Source: Pseudomonas graminis | GTDB taxonomy: Bacteria; Pseudomonadota; Gammaproteobacteria; Pseudomonadales; Pseudomonadaceae | DNA: 64,000 nucleotides | NCBI RefSeq assembly: GCF_900111735.1 | Contig: NZ_FOHW01000030.1 | Location: forward strand, 1-64,000 | Direction of reading: 5' to 3' | Shown here: piece by piece, positions 7,611 through 16,529 of the stretch | Layout of the letters: each line of letters begins with the position of its first letter | Position numbering within the stretch: position 1 is the first letter of the stretch | Program-made: the position numbers and the translations under genes | The notes under the pieces: generated by a model | What the model was told of the DNA's origin: nothing | Database searches by the model: none | The model's input: only the letters and a program-made list of their open reading frames with translations

Positions 7611-8519
7611 TCAGACGTCAAGTTCTTTCATGCGGTGGTAGAGCGTCCGACGGGGGATTTCGAGCTCCTGACTCACGGCATCGACGCTGTTGTTGTGGCG
7701 CTTGAGCGCGGCTTGAATCAGCGCTTTTTCGATGACCCGCAACTGCGATTTCAGGCCTGATGATTCGCCCTCTTCGCTGGCCTCTCCGCCCAGCAGCGGA
7801 AAACCCATCACGTGACGCTTGGCCGCTGATTTCAGTTCGCGAATATTGCCGGGCCAGTCGTGGTTGAGCAGGACGTGGCGCAGCACGCCAGTGGTCTCGG
7901 GCACCGGAATACCCGATTCCTGCGCCGCCGCCTCAGCAAAACGCGCGAACAGCGGCAGGATGCGTGCCCTCTGCTCGCGCAAGGGCGCCAGGGTCACGGT
8001 CAAGACGTTCAAGCGGAAATACAGGTCCCGGCGAAAGCGCCCCTGCTCGACCATCTCGTCAAGGGAGCGCTGGGCCGAGGCGATGACGCAGACGTCCAGG
8101 GCAATCGGCGATGTCGAGCCGAGCCGCTCGACCGAACGTGTTTCCAGCACCCGCAGGAGTTTGGCTTGCAGGCTCAGGGGCATGCTGTCGATCTCGTCGA
8201 GGTACAACGTGCCGCCCTGAGCGGCTTCGATGTAGCCGACCCGCGCCCGATCCGCACCGGTGTAGGCGCCGCTGACCACGCCGAACAGTTCGCTCTCGGC
8301 CAGGGATTCCGGAATGGCCGCGCAGTTCATCGCGACCAGCCGGCCCTTGCGCCCGGACAGCGCGTGGATCCGGCTGGCGACGGTGTCCTTGCCAGTGCCG
8401 GTCTCGCCCGACAGCAGCAGGTCGATCCCCAAATGACCGAGACTGCGGGCAACCACGCGCAGGTTCGGCACCTGGTGGTCGTCCTCCAGTTGCTCATCGA
8501 ATAACTCGTACACACTCAT
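7611..8519 (-). CDS. hrpS: HrpS, sigma-54 enhancer-binding activator
   Basis: A 302-residue AAA+ activator lacking a receiver domain. Visible motifs are Walker A GETGTGKD, the sigma-54 contact loop GAYTGA, Walker B TLYLDEID, and a C-terminal Fis-type helix-turn-helix (LEIPRRTLYHRMKEL). With HrpR it forms the hetero-oligomer that activates the sigma-54 promoter of hrpL; HrpV inhibits it. The start at 8519 (MSVYELFDEQ) gives the family length. A REP pair separates it from hrpR upstream. Confidence 0.95.
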   Translation of the reverse strand: MSVYELFDEQLEDDHQVPNLRVVARSLGHLGIDLLLSGETGTGKDTVASRIHALSGRKGRLVAMNCAAIPESLAESELFGVVSGAYTGADRARVGYIEAAQGGTLYLDEIDSMPLSLQAKLLRVLETRSVERLGSTSPIALDVCVIASAQRSLDEMVEQGRFRRDLYFRLNVLTVTLAPLREQRARILPLFARFAEAAAQESGIPVPETTGVLRHVLLNHDWPGNIRELKSAAKRHVMGFPLLGGEASEEGESSGLKSQLRVIEKALIQAALKRHNNSVDAVSQELEIPRRTLYHRMKELDV

Positions 8520-8582
8520 CCACGACCTCTGGTAGTTCAGGGTTACGCGACATTGGCTGCGCGAGATTGGCTGCGAAGTGAG

Positions 8583-8673
8583 TGGGACCGGCTTTAGCCG
8601 GGAAGAGGCCAGTGTGAGCGTCACCAGATGTGTGGTGTAACGCCTGACGCCTTCCCGGCTAAAGCCGATCCCT
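8583..8673. repeat. REP pair between hrpR and hrpS
   Basis: Two inverted REP units with the core CCGGCTTTAGCCGGGAAG (8589-8606) and its complement CTTCCCGGCTAAAGCC (about 8650-8665) face each other across about 45 nt. The same core is repeated at 44916-45165. The right copy ends a few nt from the hrpR stop codon, so the element is transcribed within the hrpR-hrpS message. Confidence 0.85.
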
Positions 8674-9615
8674 CTAAATCAGGACCGCTTCATCCGCATC
8701 ATTCATCCCCAGCTCTTTCATCCGGTGATACAAGGTGCGCCGGGGAATTTCGAGCTCCTGCACTACCGCTTCCAGGCTGTGTTTGTGACGCTTGAGTGCG
8801 TCCTCGATGAGCATTCTTTCGATGACCCGCAGTTGGGTCTTCAGGCCGGTTTCCAGATCACGGTCCGCAGGCGCATCACCGCCCAGCAGCGGGAACCCCA
8901 GCACAAATCGTTTGGCCGCAGACTTCAACTCGCGAATGTTGCCAGGCCATGAATGGCTGAGGAGCAACTGCACCAGACGATTGTCCAGCTCCGCGACCGG
9001 GCAGCCAAAATCGGCGGCGACTTGCTGGGTGAACTGGTCGAACAATGGCAGGATCTGTTCGCGACGCTTGCGCAAGGCTGGCATTTGAATGGTCAGCACA
9101 TTGAGCCGGAAAAACAGATCGCGACGAAAAAGCCCTTGTTCCACGAGTTCATCCAGAGGGCGCTGCGCCGAGGCGATGACCCGAAGATCCACCGGTATGA
9201 AATCGGTCGAACCCAGTCGCTCGATGCCCCGGGTTTCCAGAATCCGCAGCAGCTTAGCCTGCAGGCTCAACGGCATGCTGTCGATTTCGTCCAGATACAG
9301 CGTGCCACCACAGGCCGCCTCGATGTACCCCTCACGGGATCGGCTGACGCCGGTATAAGCGCCGTTGACCACCCCGAACAGCTGACTTTCCGCCAGGGAT
9401 TCCGGAATCGCCGCGCAGTTCATGCCAATGAAAGAACCTGTCCGCCCGGACAAGTCATGAATACGTTTGGCCAGTGTATCTTTGCCTGTTCCTGTCTCCC
9501 CGCACAGCAGCAGATCCATACTCAGGTTTGCGGTATTCAATGCTATTTGCTGGATATCCAGCGCCACATTTTCAGGCTGACACGAACAGTCGCTCACATC
9601 GATTTCTTCTTTCAT
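8674..9615 (-). CDS. hrpR: HrpR, sigma-54 enhancer-binding activator
   Basis: A 313-residue paralogue of HrpS with Walker A GETGTGKD, Walker B TLYLDEID and a Fis-type helix-turn-helix (LEIPRRTLYHRMKEL), followed by a short acidic tail. Its sigma-54 contact loop reads GAYTGV, differing from HrpS (GAYTGA) in the last residue. It pairs with HrpS to activate hrpL. The start at 9615 (MKEEIDVSDC) is preceded by AGAGG at good spacing, whereas the longer open frame has none. It lacks a receiver domain, as usual for this pair. A 1.06-kb non-coding region lies upstream. Confidence 0.93.
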   Translation of the reverse strand: MKEEIDVSDCSCQPENVALDIQQIALNTANLSMDLLLCGETGTGKDTLAKRIHDLSGRTGSFIGMNCAAIPESLAESQLFGVVNGAYTGVSRSREGYIEAACGGTLYLDEIDSMPLSLQAKLLRILETRGIERLGSTDFIPVDLRVIASAQRPLDELVEQGLFRRDLFFRLNVLTIQMPALRKRREQILPLFDQFTQQVAADFGCPVAELDNRLVQLLLSHSWPGNIRELKSAAKRFVLGFPLLGGDAPADRDLETGLKTQLRVIERMLIEDALKRHKHSLEAVVQELEIPRRTLYHRMKELGMNDADEAVLI

Positions 9616-10188
9616 CGATACCTCTCGTAGTGGGAGCAAGCGATTTATTAATACCACGCATTACAAAGGCAGCAATAATTAAATTTAGTTCCCCGACGAC
9701 GTGAGGGCTACTTCACGACGATTCAGTGATATCACTTTGACTTTATTGACGACGACAACTAATTATTCGCAAAACATTCAAACGACTATTTAAAATTATC
9801 CCTTGCCCCCGACTGGACGCTGACTTACCCGGGTCGCCAAAAGGCCCGAACTGCTTCGTGCATGCATCACAATAGCTTAACAATCATCAGGTTATGCTCT
9901 GCCATGGTGCATTCCGTCTCCCTCTGCCGGGTCTTCCTGACCGTCGCGCGGCGGTTGACAATTCAGCTCGCTTATTAGTGCACTTCCAGACCTGGTTGAA
10001 CTTGATCGTGCGCGATGGGCCGCCGTCTATTAAACATCCGCCCCTGCCCACTACTAACGAGAACTAACTTACTCGCCAGACTTATGCAGCACAGCTTCCG
10101 ATAACTTATATAACGCGACATACACTGTTGAAGTTACTCAATCACTTGCCTGTGTCTTGTTAGTTTCGAGCGCCACTAGTTTAACTAC

Positions 10189-10226
10189 GTTCGGAAATCC
10201 GACCGTTTTAACTCGGTTTTCCGAAC
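10189..10226. other. Stem-loop, hrpR-hrpH intergenic region
   Basis: GTTCGGAA (10189-10196) pairs with TTCCGAAC (10219-10226), and pairing continues inward to a 14-position stem with one mismatch around a 10-nt loop. There is no U-tract on either strand. It could be a structured RNA element, a weak terminator or an operator. Confidence 0.6.
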
Positions 10227-10257
10227 ATGATTTACTGTACTCCCGCGTATAGGTCCA

Positions 10258-10667
10258 GACCCCTTGAGTTTAGCGGGTCGGGCATATCGCGCGTTCTGAT
10301 CTGGACGATTAAACCCACGGCAAAGGTTTGCGCATCAATGCTGATTCCATAATAGGATCCAACTAATCGTTGTCGCCGAAGATGAGTTATCAGGCACTGC
10401 TCACCGAGCCGAAGCACTCATCCACCTGTCACAGCGGATGTTTCTAATTGTGTCTTCGGCGGCGACTGGCCACGATGTATCAGCGCTTTTACACAACGCT
10501 GGAAAAGTTTGGTGAAATTTTCGTTAATTGATTGTGCGGACAGGTCTCACCCGGCTGGCTCGGGCCCATGGGGCGTGCAAACCAGGCGTGCAGAATGGTA
10601 TCCGAATCGACACACGGCGAGCCTGTTGCTGCCAAAAAAGGGCCTGAGGCGGACAACTCAAGGGGTC
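10258..10667. repeat. 13-bp inverted repeats bounding a 410-bp segment
   Basis: GACCCCTTGAGTT at 10258-10270 and its exact complement AACTCAAGGGGTC at 10655-10667 bracket the segment. The right repeat lies 10 nt past the hrpH stop codon. This could be a relic of a small non-autonomous mobile element, but no target-site duplication or transposase remnant was seen. Confidence 0.5.
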
Positions 10668-10677
10668 AAGCGTGGTG

Positions 10678-11766
10678 TCAGGGACGCACGATGCCCGCTG
10701 ACGCCGTGGCAGTACTGACCGCCAGTGCCTCGTTACCGTGCATGACGTCGTCGGTCATTTTGTCCACGGTGGCGGAAAGCTGCTCGAACTGGTCGCGAGG
10801 CACCAGCAGGCGAGAGGGTCCGTCGGCGGTTTTCTTGCGCAGAAATGCCGGGTTGAGATTCAACAGCACCGAGCGATCAATGCCGGCAGTGACGGCAAGG
10901 CGCTCCAGATCCACCGGCCGCGCCAGCTCCAGCACCGTGAAATACGGCGCGTTGGCCACCGGGCTCAGCTTTACGCCATAGGTCTCGGGCTCGCGCACCA
11001 GCAACGACAGCGCCAGCAGGCGCGGCACGTAATCCTGGGTTTCCTTTGGCAGGCTCAGGTGCCAGTAATCGGTCGGCAGCCCTCGCCGCTGATTCGCGTC
11101 GATGGCCCGGCTTACTGTGCCCTCTCCCGCGTTATAGGCCGCCATCGCCAGCAACCAGTCGCCGCCGAACTGGCTGTGCAGACGCGTCAGGTAATCCATC
11201 GCCGCTTTGCTGGAGGCCACCACGTCCCGACGGCCGTCGTACCAGGCGGTCTGGCGCAGGTCGAAGTCACGCCCGGTGGCCGCCATGAACTGCCACAGCC
11301 CGGCCGCGTCGCGGATCGAATTGGCTTTAGGGTTGTAGGCGCTTTCGATGATCGGCAACAAGGCCAGCTCTGCCGGCATTGCGCGTTGATCGAGGGTTTC
11401 GACGATGAAGTGCAAATACGGGCTGGCCCGCTGGCTGGCATTGCGGATGAACCCTGCATTACCGAGAAGCCAGTTGCGCTGGCGCACGATGCGTTCATTG
11501 ACGCCGTTGTCGTCGGCCAGACGGAAATCCTGTCCCATGCGCTGCCAGATATCACTGCCGTCGTAGGGTTGCGCCGGCCGCGAATACGCCACCGCCTCAA
11601 CGCTGCGATTAAGGCCCGCGACCAGCCGCGGCGTGCGTTCGGTGCTTGCCTCGGGCGGGCCGTAAGACTGGCAACCGGCACACAAGATCGCGACGGTCAG
11701 TGAAGCGATGCGCATCGGTCGAACGATACGCAGAGCGCCCGAATACGGGCGGGAGGCAGGCGGCAT
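10678..11766 (-). CDS. hrpH: HrpH, T3SS-associated lytic transglycosylase (MltD-like)
   Basis: A 362-residue MltD-type murein transglycosylase with a hydrophobic N-terminal export segment ending in CAGC near residue 32. The catalytic domain at about 130-250 has the active-site Glu141 in PIIESAYNP and the family motif AAYNAGEG; the C-terminal part may bind peptidoglycan. HrpH is a T3SS helper of P. syringae that opens the cell wall for pilus assembly or translocation. The start at 11766 is supported by an AGGA ribosome site and by a hrp box 26 nt upstream; the start at 11715 has no ribosome site. It is encoded between avrE and hrpR, as in P. syringae DC3000. Confidence 0.88.
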   Translation of the reverse strand: MPPASRPYSGALRIVRPMRIASLTVAILCAGCQSYGPPEASTERTPRLVAGLNRSVEAVAYSRPAQPYDGSDIWQRMGQDFRLADDNGVNERIVRQRNWLLGNAGFIRNASQRASPYLHFIVETLDQRAMPAELALLPIIESAYNPKANSIRDAAGLWQFMAATGRDFDLRQTAWYDGRRDVVASSKAAMDYLTRLHSQFGGDWLLAMAAYNAGEGTVSRAIDANQRRGLPTDYWHLSLPKETQDYVPRLLALSLLVREPETYGVKLSPVANAPYFTVLELARPVDLERLAVTAGIDRSVLLNLNPAFLRKKTADGPSRLLVPRDQFEQLSATVDKMTDDVMHGNEALAVSTATASAGIVRP

Positions 11767-11792
11767 GGGAGGTCATCCTGAGAGGTTTATGC

Positions 11793-11820
11793 TGTGTGGC
11801 ACGGTTGCCTGAACGGTTCC
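11793..11820 (-). promoter_or_regulatory. hrp box (HrpL promoter) of hrpH
   Basis: Minus-strand GGAACC, 15 nt, CCACACA: HrpL consensus with 15-nt spacing. It lies in the 130-bp gap between the avrE stop and hrpH. Confidence 0.92.
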
Positions 11821-11896
11821 GTGGCGAGGGGCTGAATAGCGGAAATTACCCTTCGGTCGGACTGACAACGCCGACCGAAGCGGGTGAGCAATGCAC

Positions 11897-14800
11897 TCAC
11901 GTCGGGCGATAGCTGCCCGCACCCGGGGCCGCCATGCCCCTCAATGACGGCGTGTCGCGCTCGGCAGTCAATTGCCCCTCAAGTTTGTATCCCACCGGCG
12001 CCTGCTGGGCTTCGGCGTAGTCGAAGGTGATCTCGCCGCGCAGCCGCTCGACACTCAGGTTGCTGCCGCTGCGGAAGTTGGTCCAGATCCCGGGCAAGGT
12101 GAACGAGTCCTCTTTGGCGGCGTTGCGGAACACCGAAATGCTCTTGATCCGCAGGTTTTGTTCGTCGTCCAGAATCGCCTTCAACGTGGCGTCGGTGAGG
12201 GTCCCGGCGATGGCCTGCTGATCAATCGTGGCCTTCGCGTCGTCCGTCACTTCCAGCTTGATCTCCGCCCGGGTAGTGCCCCTGCGGTCCTGAAGCTCCT
12301 TCACCAGCCCGGCCAGTTGGGGGTCCTGACTCATCAACCCGGCGATTCTCTCGGCATTGCCCGAGTTGGTCGTTCCCCCCAGCCAGACGCGCACCGGATC
12401 AGTGGCGCGCTTGCTGTTGCTGGCGCGGTCGATGCGGTTGACGTTGCTCTGTTTGGTGGTGAAATCCATGGTCGTCATCAGCCGCGTGTTCTGATCCGCC
12501 GCCTTGTCCTGGCGCCGGGTCTGGCTGAGGCTGTTGAGCGCGGCGTACTGAGCGTTGGTCAACGGTTCGGCGGGCGGGATCGCCACGGTGGCGTAGGTCG
12601 ACGCCAGCGCTTCCAGTTGCGCCTTTGCGTCCTTGCCCGACAGGTCCGGCGCATCGATCAACGGAAACGCCTTTTCCAGCGTGCTGGCGAGCGCTTTGGT
12701 CTCGGCCGGCAGTAACGGCAACGTGTCCTTGAAACGGATATCGAACGCTTTGCCGGTCTTGTTTTCCACCACCACGCTGGCGGTGACACCCGTCGGCACC
12801 CCGCCCGACAGAAACACGCGATTAGGCTGCGAGCTGAACGCAGCATCGAACAACCGCGCGTAGGCGGTCGCGCCGCCCTTCTCCAGAAAACGTACCCTGT
12901 TGTCGGTCCGGATGTCCGTGCGCAAACCGTCCGATCCGCGCCCTTTCACTCGCTCGCGCTCGTAGCTGGCGAGGTTGGCGGTGCCCACAGCACCAGCGGA
13001 AAGACGCATGAAGCCCTTGACCGGCTTCGCGCCGATCTGCCCTGCATTGAGCCGGTATTCAGCGCCGAGGTTCAGGTCTATATCGGCGTTGTGCTTGGTG
13101 CCGGTGCGCAGTTCCTGCTCGGCGCTTTCATCCAGGAAAGACAGTGGGTGCAGCCGGCTGGCCACCGCCCCCTGCGCGTCGCTGCTTTTTTGCAACGGTG
13201 TGCTGGTCAGGTCCCGCACGAAGCCTTCGATGTCCTCGTCGCGCACGAAGAAACTCAGCGCGTTGCTCTGGGTGTATTTGTATTTGAGGTCGGCGCTGAC
13301 GCCCATCCAGCTGCCGTTCTGTATCAGGTTGGCGGAGGTGTCCTGTTTCGGCGCGGCGTGATCGGCAAACCCGGCACCGAAGCCGATGTTGCCGCCACCG
13401 GCCACGGCGCCGTCGCGGTTCATCGAGACCTTGAGCCCGCGCTCGTAGCGGGTAAAGGTCAGGCCGTAGGTGCGCTCCGGCTCGACGTTGACCCGTCCGC
13501 CGAGATACGCCGGCCCGGTGACCGGACCACTGACGCCGGCGGTGACGTTGCCGGCATAGTTGCGGCTTATTTTCAAGTTCTCCCGGGGTTTGAGCTGACG
13601 CAGTGCCGTGCTCAGTTCTTCGCTCATGCGCGCAGGCGGGACGTCCATTCCGGCGCGCAGGTTCTGCGTCATCGGATGCTTTTCATCACGGAAGTATTTG
13701 AGCATGGTCTTGCTGGCGTCGTAGCTGGCCTCGAGTTCCGTGTGGCTGCGAAACCCGGCGTCGGTGTATTTCTTCAGCGGCGCGTTGGCGTATTCCTTCG
13801 CGTAAGTCTGCTCCAGGGTATTGGCCACGCCATCGAGCAGCGCGTTCGAAGTATTGCCTTCGCGGGCCGCCGCCGTGAGCAGATCAAGCTGCTGATTCAA
13901 CTGAAAGAGCACATCGGCGTTGAGCGCCAGCCGCGCCTTGACCAGCGCCTGCGCATCGCCCCTGTCACGGTCCCCATCGGGCTTGCGATGGCCGACCTGA
14001 AAGCGCTGGGACGTCAGCTGTTCAAGCAACCCGTTCAACGGTGTATCGGTCACGCCGGAAACCGCCAGGGAGTGCGCCAACCCGGCCACCATGTCGTTGG
14101 CAACCGGTTTCGACGGCATGAACGTCGGGTTGTCCTGCCCGTCGCTCGTCAGGACACCATGGTCCTGGGCCAGGGAGCGCAGCAGCCGCTCGGTGTCTTC
14201 GGCAACCGCCTGGGTGGCTTGCTCGATGACGTCGGCGAGCAGATCAGCCTTGGGATTGTTGATGAACGCGCCATTGCCGCGAATCTGCTCCAGCCGCGCG
14301 CTCATCGCCGGCACCCTGGCCGTGGGCCTCATCCTCCAGCGTTGATCCAGCCGCGCCAGCATGTCCGATTCGGTTTGATAGACATCCGCCAGGCCTTTGC
14401 GGCCCTTGAAAACATGGGTGGCCTTGTCGAACGGCTTGCGCAGGCCCGCCCCGACGCGCAAGTGCGACCTCAGGTAGCTCAATGGGCCGGGCGTGGCTTC
14501 CTTGGGCGTGACCGTTTCCATATTGGACCGGCCCAGCACGGCGGCGTTGACCTTGAGGTTGCCGCGGCGGGTGAAACCTCCGAGGGCGTGCTCGCGTTCG
14601 GCCAGGCGTTGATGCAAATCATGCTGCCGCGTCAGCCTGGGGTTCTGTGGCGCTTTCGCAGTCAGGCTGCCGTCGGCATTCAATTGCTGTTCGGTGGTGC
14701 CATGCTTCACCAGCAAGGCGCCATCGGGGGCCGTGCGAATGCTGTCCAGCGAGACGCCCGCTGGCAGATTCGGCTCAACCAGGCTCCACGCGGACTGATC

Positions 14801-16516
14801 CTGGTGATGAACACCCAGGCCCTGTTTTCCGCCCTGCCAGTGTTGCGCCGCCATGCGAAACAGCGCGCCGGCCTTGAGTACGTAAAGATCGCCGCCTGCG
14901 ATGGTCATGTCCTGAATGTGGCGCTGGTCGACCTCATGGGGATCCGGAATGCCCAGCGTCTCGTCGTCGCCAAATCCCGGCAACGGCGGCAGTGCCTGAC
15001 GCGTGCCTTTCTGGTCGTGGGTGCGCAGGTGTCCGTCGCTCAGGGTGACGTAGCGATCATCGTTGAGCACCGCGATTTTTTCCGCGACAACGTCGTGGGC
15101 GCCACGCAACGTCGCGCCCGCCTTTACCTCAGTGCCATGGCCGGTGGTGAGGTCCGGTCCGCTGCCCATCGTCCGCGACAACGCCTGGGCCTGCACGGCC
15201 AGACGCTTGACCGCGCCTTCTTTATCGACCACGTAGGCGAAGCCGTCGTTGCCCTGATGCAGGTCTTGCAGACTCGACTCCGAACCTTTGCTCCACTCGT
15301 CGGTTCTCGGGTCTTGCACCAATAACTGACCGTCCTTGTGCGCCACGCTGCCGCCGTCCAGATGAATCATCTCGTGGGCGTCTGGCACCAACGCCGGCAA
15401 ATTCTGCTGCCTGACCACTGCGGTTGATTGACTGAGATTCCAGCCGGGCACGAAATCACCCTTCGTGGCGTCCCATTGAGCGGTGTGCTCCTTGCCATGG
15501 GCGTCCTTGAACCGCGCGTTCAGATTGCCGGTCTGGTCATTGAACAGACCGCTGAAGGTCAGCTTGCCAAACTCCGCGACCGCCAACTCCCTCGCAGCGT
15601 GGGGCTGTAGATTGAGCGAGTCCGGCCACTGTTCACCGGTGGGCAACCGACCTTTGTGCAAACGCCCGCCGCCGTCGACCATCAGCAGATGTGGCCCGGC
15701 GACGCCGATGGCTGAAGGCTTGTCGGCTTTTTTATCACCCAAGGGCGCGTTGTTGAGGGTCAGTTCCGTGGAGCGACCTTCCGGCTCCTCCAGATGAACG
15801 GCCCCGTCGTGTGTCGACACACCGAGCAACTCATTGCCCCGTACCGCCGTCGCACTGACCGGATGAGCAAACATCACGCGCGTTGGCTGACCGTCACCCA
15901 GCTTCCAGACAACGCCTGCTTCATCGAGGGCGTGGACATCGTTGCCATCAAGGCTCAATGATTTGAACGTGCCCTCGTGGCCATCGGGCACGCCGGCGGC
16001 ATGCCAACTGGCGTCGCCGCCAAAGCGAAAAAGCTGCTTGTCATGAAGGGTCCAGACGTCCCTGCCAGCGCCTTCGAAGATGCCGCTTTTCTGAGCCAGA
16101 TGCCCCTTGTCGAAGGGTATCGCCGGCGCCACGCCGCCGGTGCGATGAGGCCTGGAAGCAACATAGGCATGGACCGTATGCGCGGACGCATCGGCCCTGA
16201 CGGCAAAGCCCTGGGCGTCGATCAACTGACCGCCAGGATGCTTCGTAAACGACTGGCCCGGCTTGTTGAGGATCTCGCTCAACAGACGCTGTTCGTTGTC
16301 CAGCCCTCCAATGCGCCCTCTATCGCTGACCTCCACCCGCCCCTGGGCATTGACCGCCAGGTCGAGACGCGTCGGCGGGTCTAACGGCTGCAGGGCAACG
16401 CCGGGGTTTTGCCCGGCGGCGGGCTGCTGCGGGCCGTCATGGCGGCGAAAGACCGAGGCACCGAAGTGTTGAAGCGATCGCAACGGGTTATCAAAACGCA
16501 TGAGCAGACATTCCAT
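11897..16516 (-). CDS. avrE: AvrE-family type III effector (short form)
   Basis: This 1539-codon protein occupies the avrE position next to hrpH-hrpR and is driven by a perfect hrp box. AvrE-family effectors are delivered into plant cells, where they act as water- and solute-permeable channels. The first ~600 residues have repeated Trp/Gly/Asp-rich strands typical of the family's beta-propeller; the C-terminal third (about 950-1350) has alternating beta strands such as AYLGGRVNVEPERTYGLTF, fitting the membrane beta-barrel. It is about 250 residues shorter than AvrE1 of DC3000 (about 1795). The frame is intact. The ATG at 16501 may be the true start because the predicted transcript begins very close to 16516. 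No avrF/shcE chaperone gene is adjacent. Confidence 0.85.
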   Translation of the reverse strand: MECLLMRFDNPLRSLQHFGASVFRRHDGPQQPAAGQNPGVALQPLDPPTRLDLAVNAQGRVEVSDRGRIGGLDNEQRLLSEILNKPGQSFTKHPGGQLIDAQGFAVRADASAHTVHAYVASRPHRTGGVAPAIPFDKGHLAQKSGIFEGAGRDVWTLHDKQLFRFGGDASWHAAGVPDGHEGTFKSLSLDGNDVHALDEAGVVWKLGDGQPTRVMFAHPVSATAVRGNELLGVSTHDGAVHLEEPEGRSTELTLNNAPLGDKKADKPSAIGVAGPHLLMVDGGGRLHKGRLPTGEQWPDSLNLQPHAARELAVAEFGKLTFSGLFNDQTGNLNARFKDAHGKEHTAQWDATKGDFVPGWNLSQSTAVVRQQNLPALVPDAHEMIHLDGGSVAHKDGQLLVQDPRTDEWSKGSESSLQDLHQGNDGFAYVVDKEGAVKRLAVQAQALSRTMGSGPDLTTGHGTEVKAGATLRGAHDVVAEKIAVLNDDRYVTLSDGHLRTHDQKGTRQALPPLPGFGDDETLGIPDPHEVDQRHIQDMTIAGGDLYVLKAGALFRMAAQHWQGGKQGLGVHHQDQSAWSLVEPNLPAGVSLDSIRTAPDGALLVKHGTTEQQLNADGSLTAKAPQNPRLTRQHDLHQRLAEREHALGGFTRRGNLKVNAAVLGRSNMETVTPKEATPGPLSYLRSHLRVGAGLRKPFDKATHVFKGRKGLADVYQTESDMLARLDQRWRMRPTARVPAMSARLEQIRGNGAFINNPKADLLADVIEQATQAVAEDTERLLRSLAQDHGVLTSDGQDNPTFMPSKPVANDMVAGLAHSLAVSGVTDTPLNGLLEQLTSQRFQVGHRKPDGDRDRGDAQALVKARLALNADVLFQLNQQLDLLTAAAREGNTSNALLDGVANTLEQTYAKEYANAPLKKYTDAGFRSHTELEASYDASKTMLKYFRDEKHPMTQNLRAGMDVPPARMSEELSTALRQLKPRENLKISRNYAGNVTAGVSGPVTGPAYLGGRVNVEPERTYGLTFTRYERGLKVSMNRDGAVAGGGNIGFGAGFADHAAPKQDTSANLIQNGSWMGVSADLKYKYTQSNALSFFVRDEDIEGFVRDLTSTPLQKSSDAQGAVASRLHPLSFLDESAEQELRTGTKHNADIDLNLGAEYRLNAGQIGAKPVKGFMRLSAGAVGTANLASYERERVKGRGSDGLRTDIRTDNRVRFLEKGGATAYARLFDAAFSSQPNRVFLSGGVPTGVTASVVVENKTGKAFDIRFKDTLPLLPAETKALASTLEKAFPLIDAPDLSGKDAKAQLEALASTYATVAIPPAEPLTNAQYAALNSLSQTRRQDKAADQNTRLMTTMDFTTKQSNVNRIDRASNSKRATDPVRVWLGGTTNSGNAERIAGLMSQDPQLAGLVKELQDRRGTTRAEIKLEVTDDAKATIDQQAIAGTLTDATLKAILDDEQNLRIKSISVFRNAAKEDSFTLPGIWTNFRSGSNLSVERLRGEITFDYAEAQQAPVGYKLEGQLTAERDTPSLRGMAAPGAGSYRPT

Positions 16517-16529
16517 GGAAGCGTCCGCC

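Larger units (their letters stand above)
9616..10677. other. 1.06-kb non-coding region between hrpR and hrpH
   Basis: No reading frame here has convincing protein features; the 61-codon frame at 10232-10417 (minus) is not recognised. Much of 9640-10250 is clearly AT-richer than the genes around it. It should carry the hrpRS promoter. Visible structures are a perfect 12-bp palindrome AGTGATATCACT (9725-9736), a long stem-loop (10189-10226) and a pair of 13-bp inverted repeats (10258-10270 and 10655-10667). No hrp box or clear sigma-54 promoter was found by eye. Confidence 0.75.

Noticed and set aside
9616..9780. Sigma-54 promoter for hrpR
   Set aside because: TGGTAT and TTGC-like words occur on the minus strand but their spacing does not fit a -24/-12 element.
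10232..10417. 61-codon minus-strand frame in the hrpR-hrpH gap
   Set aside because: No convincing ribosome site, no recognisable domain, and it overlaps the inverted-repeat segment.
13091..15325. 744-codon open frame on the plus strand across avrE
   Set aside because: Antisense shadow of the avrE gene, which has a perfect hrp box and family features; the plus-strand protein has no recognisable domain.
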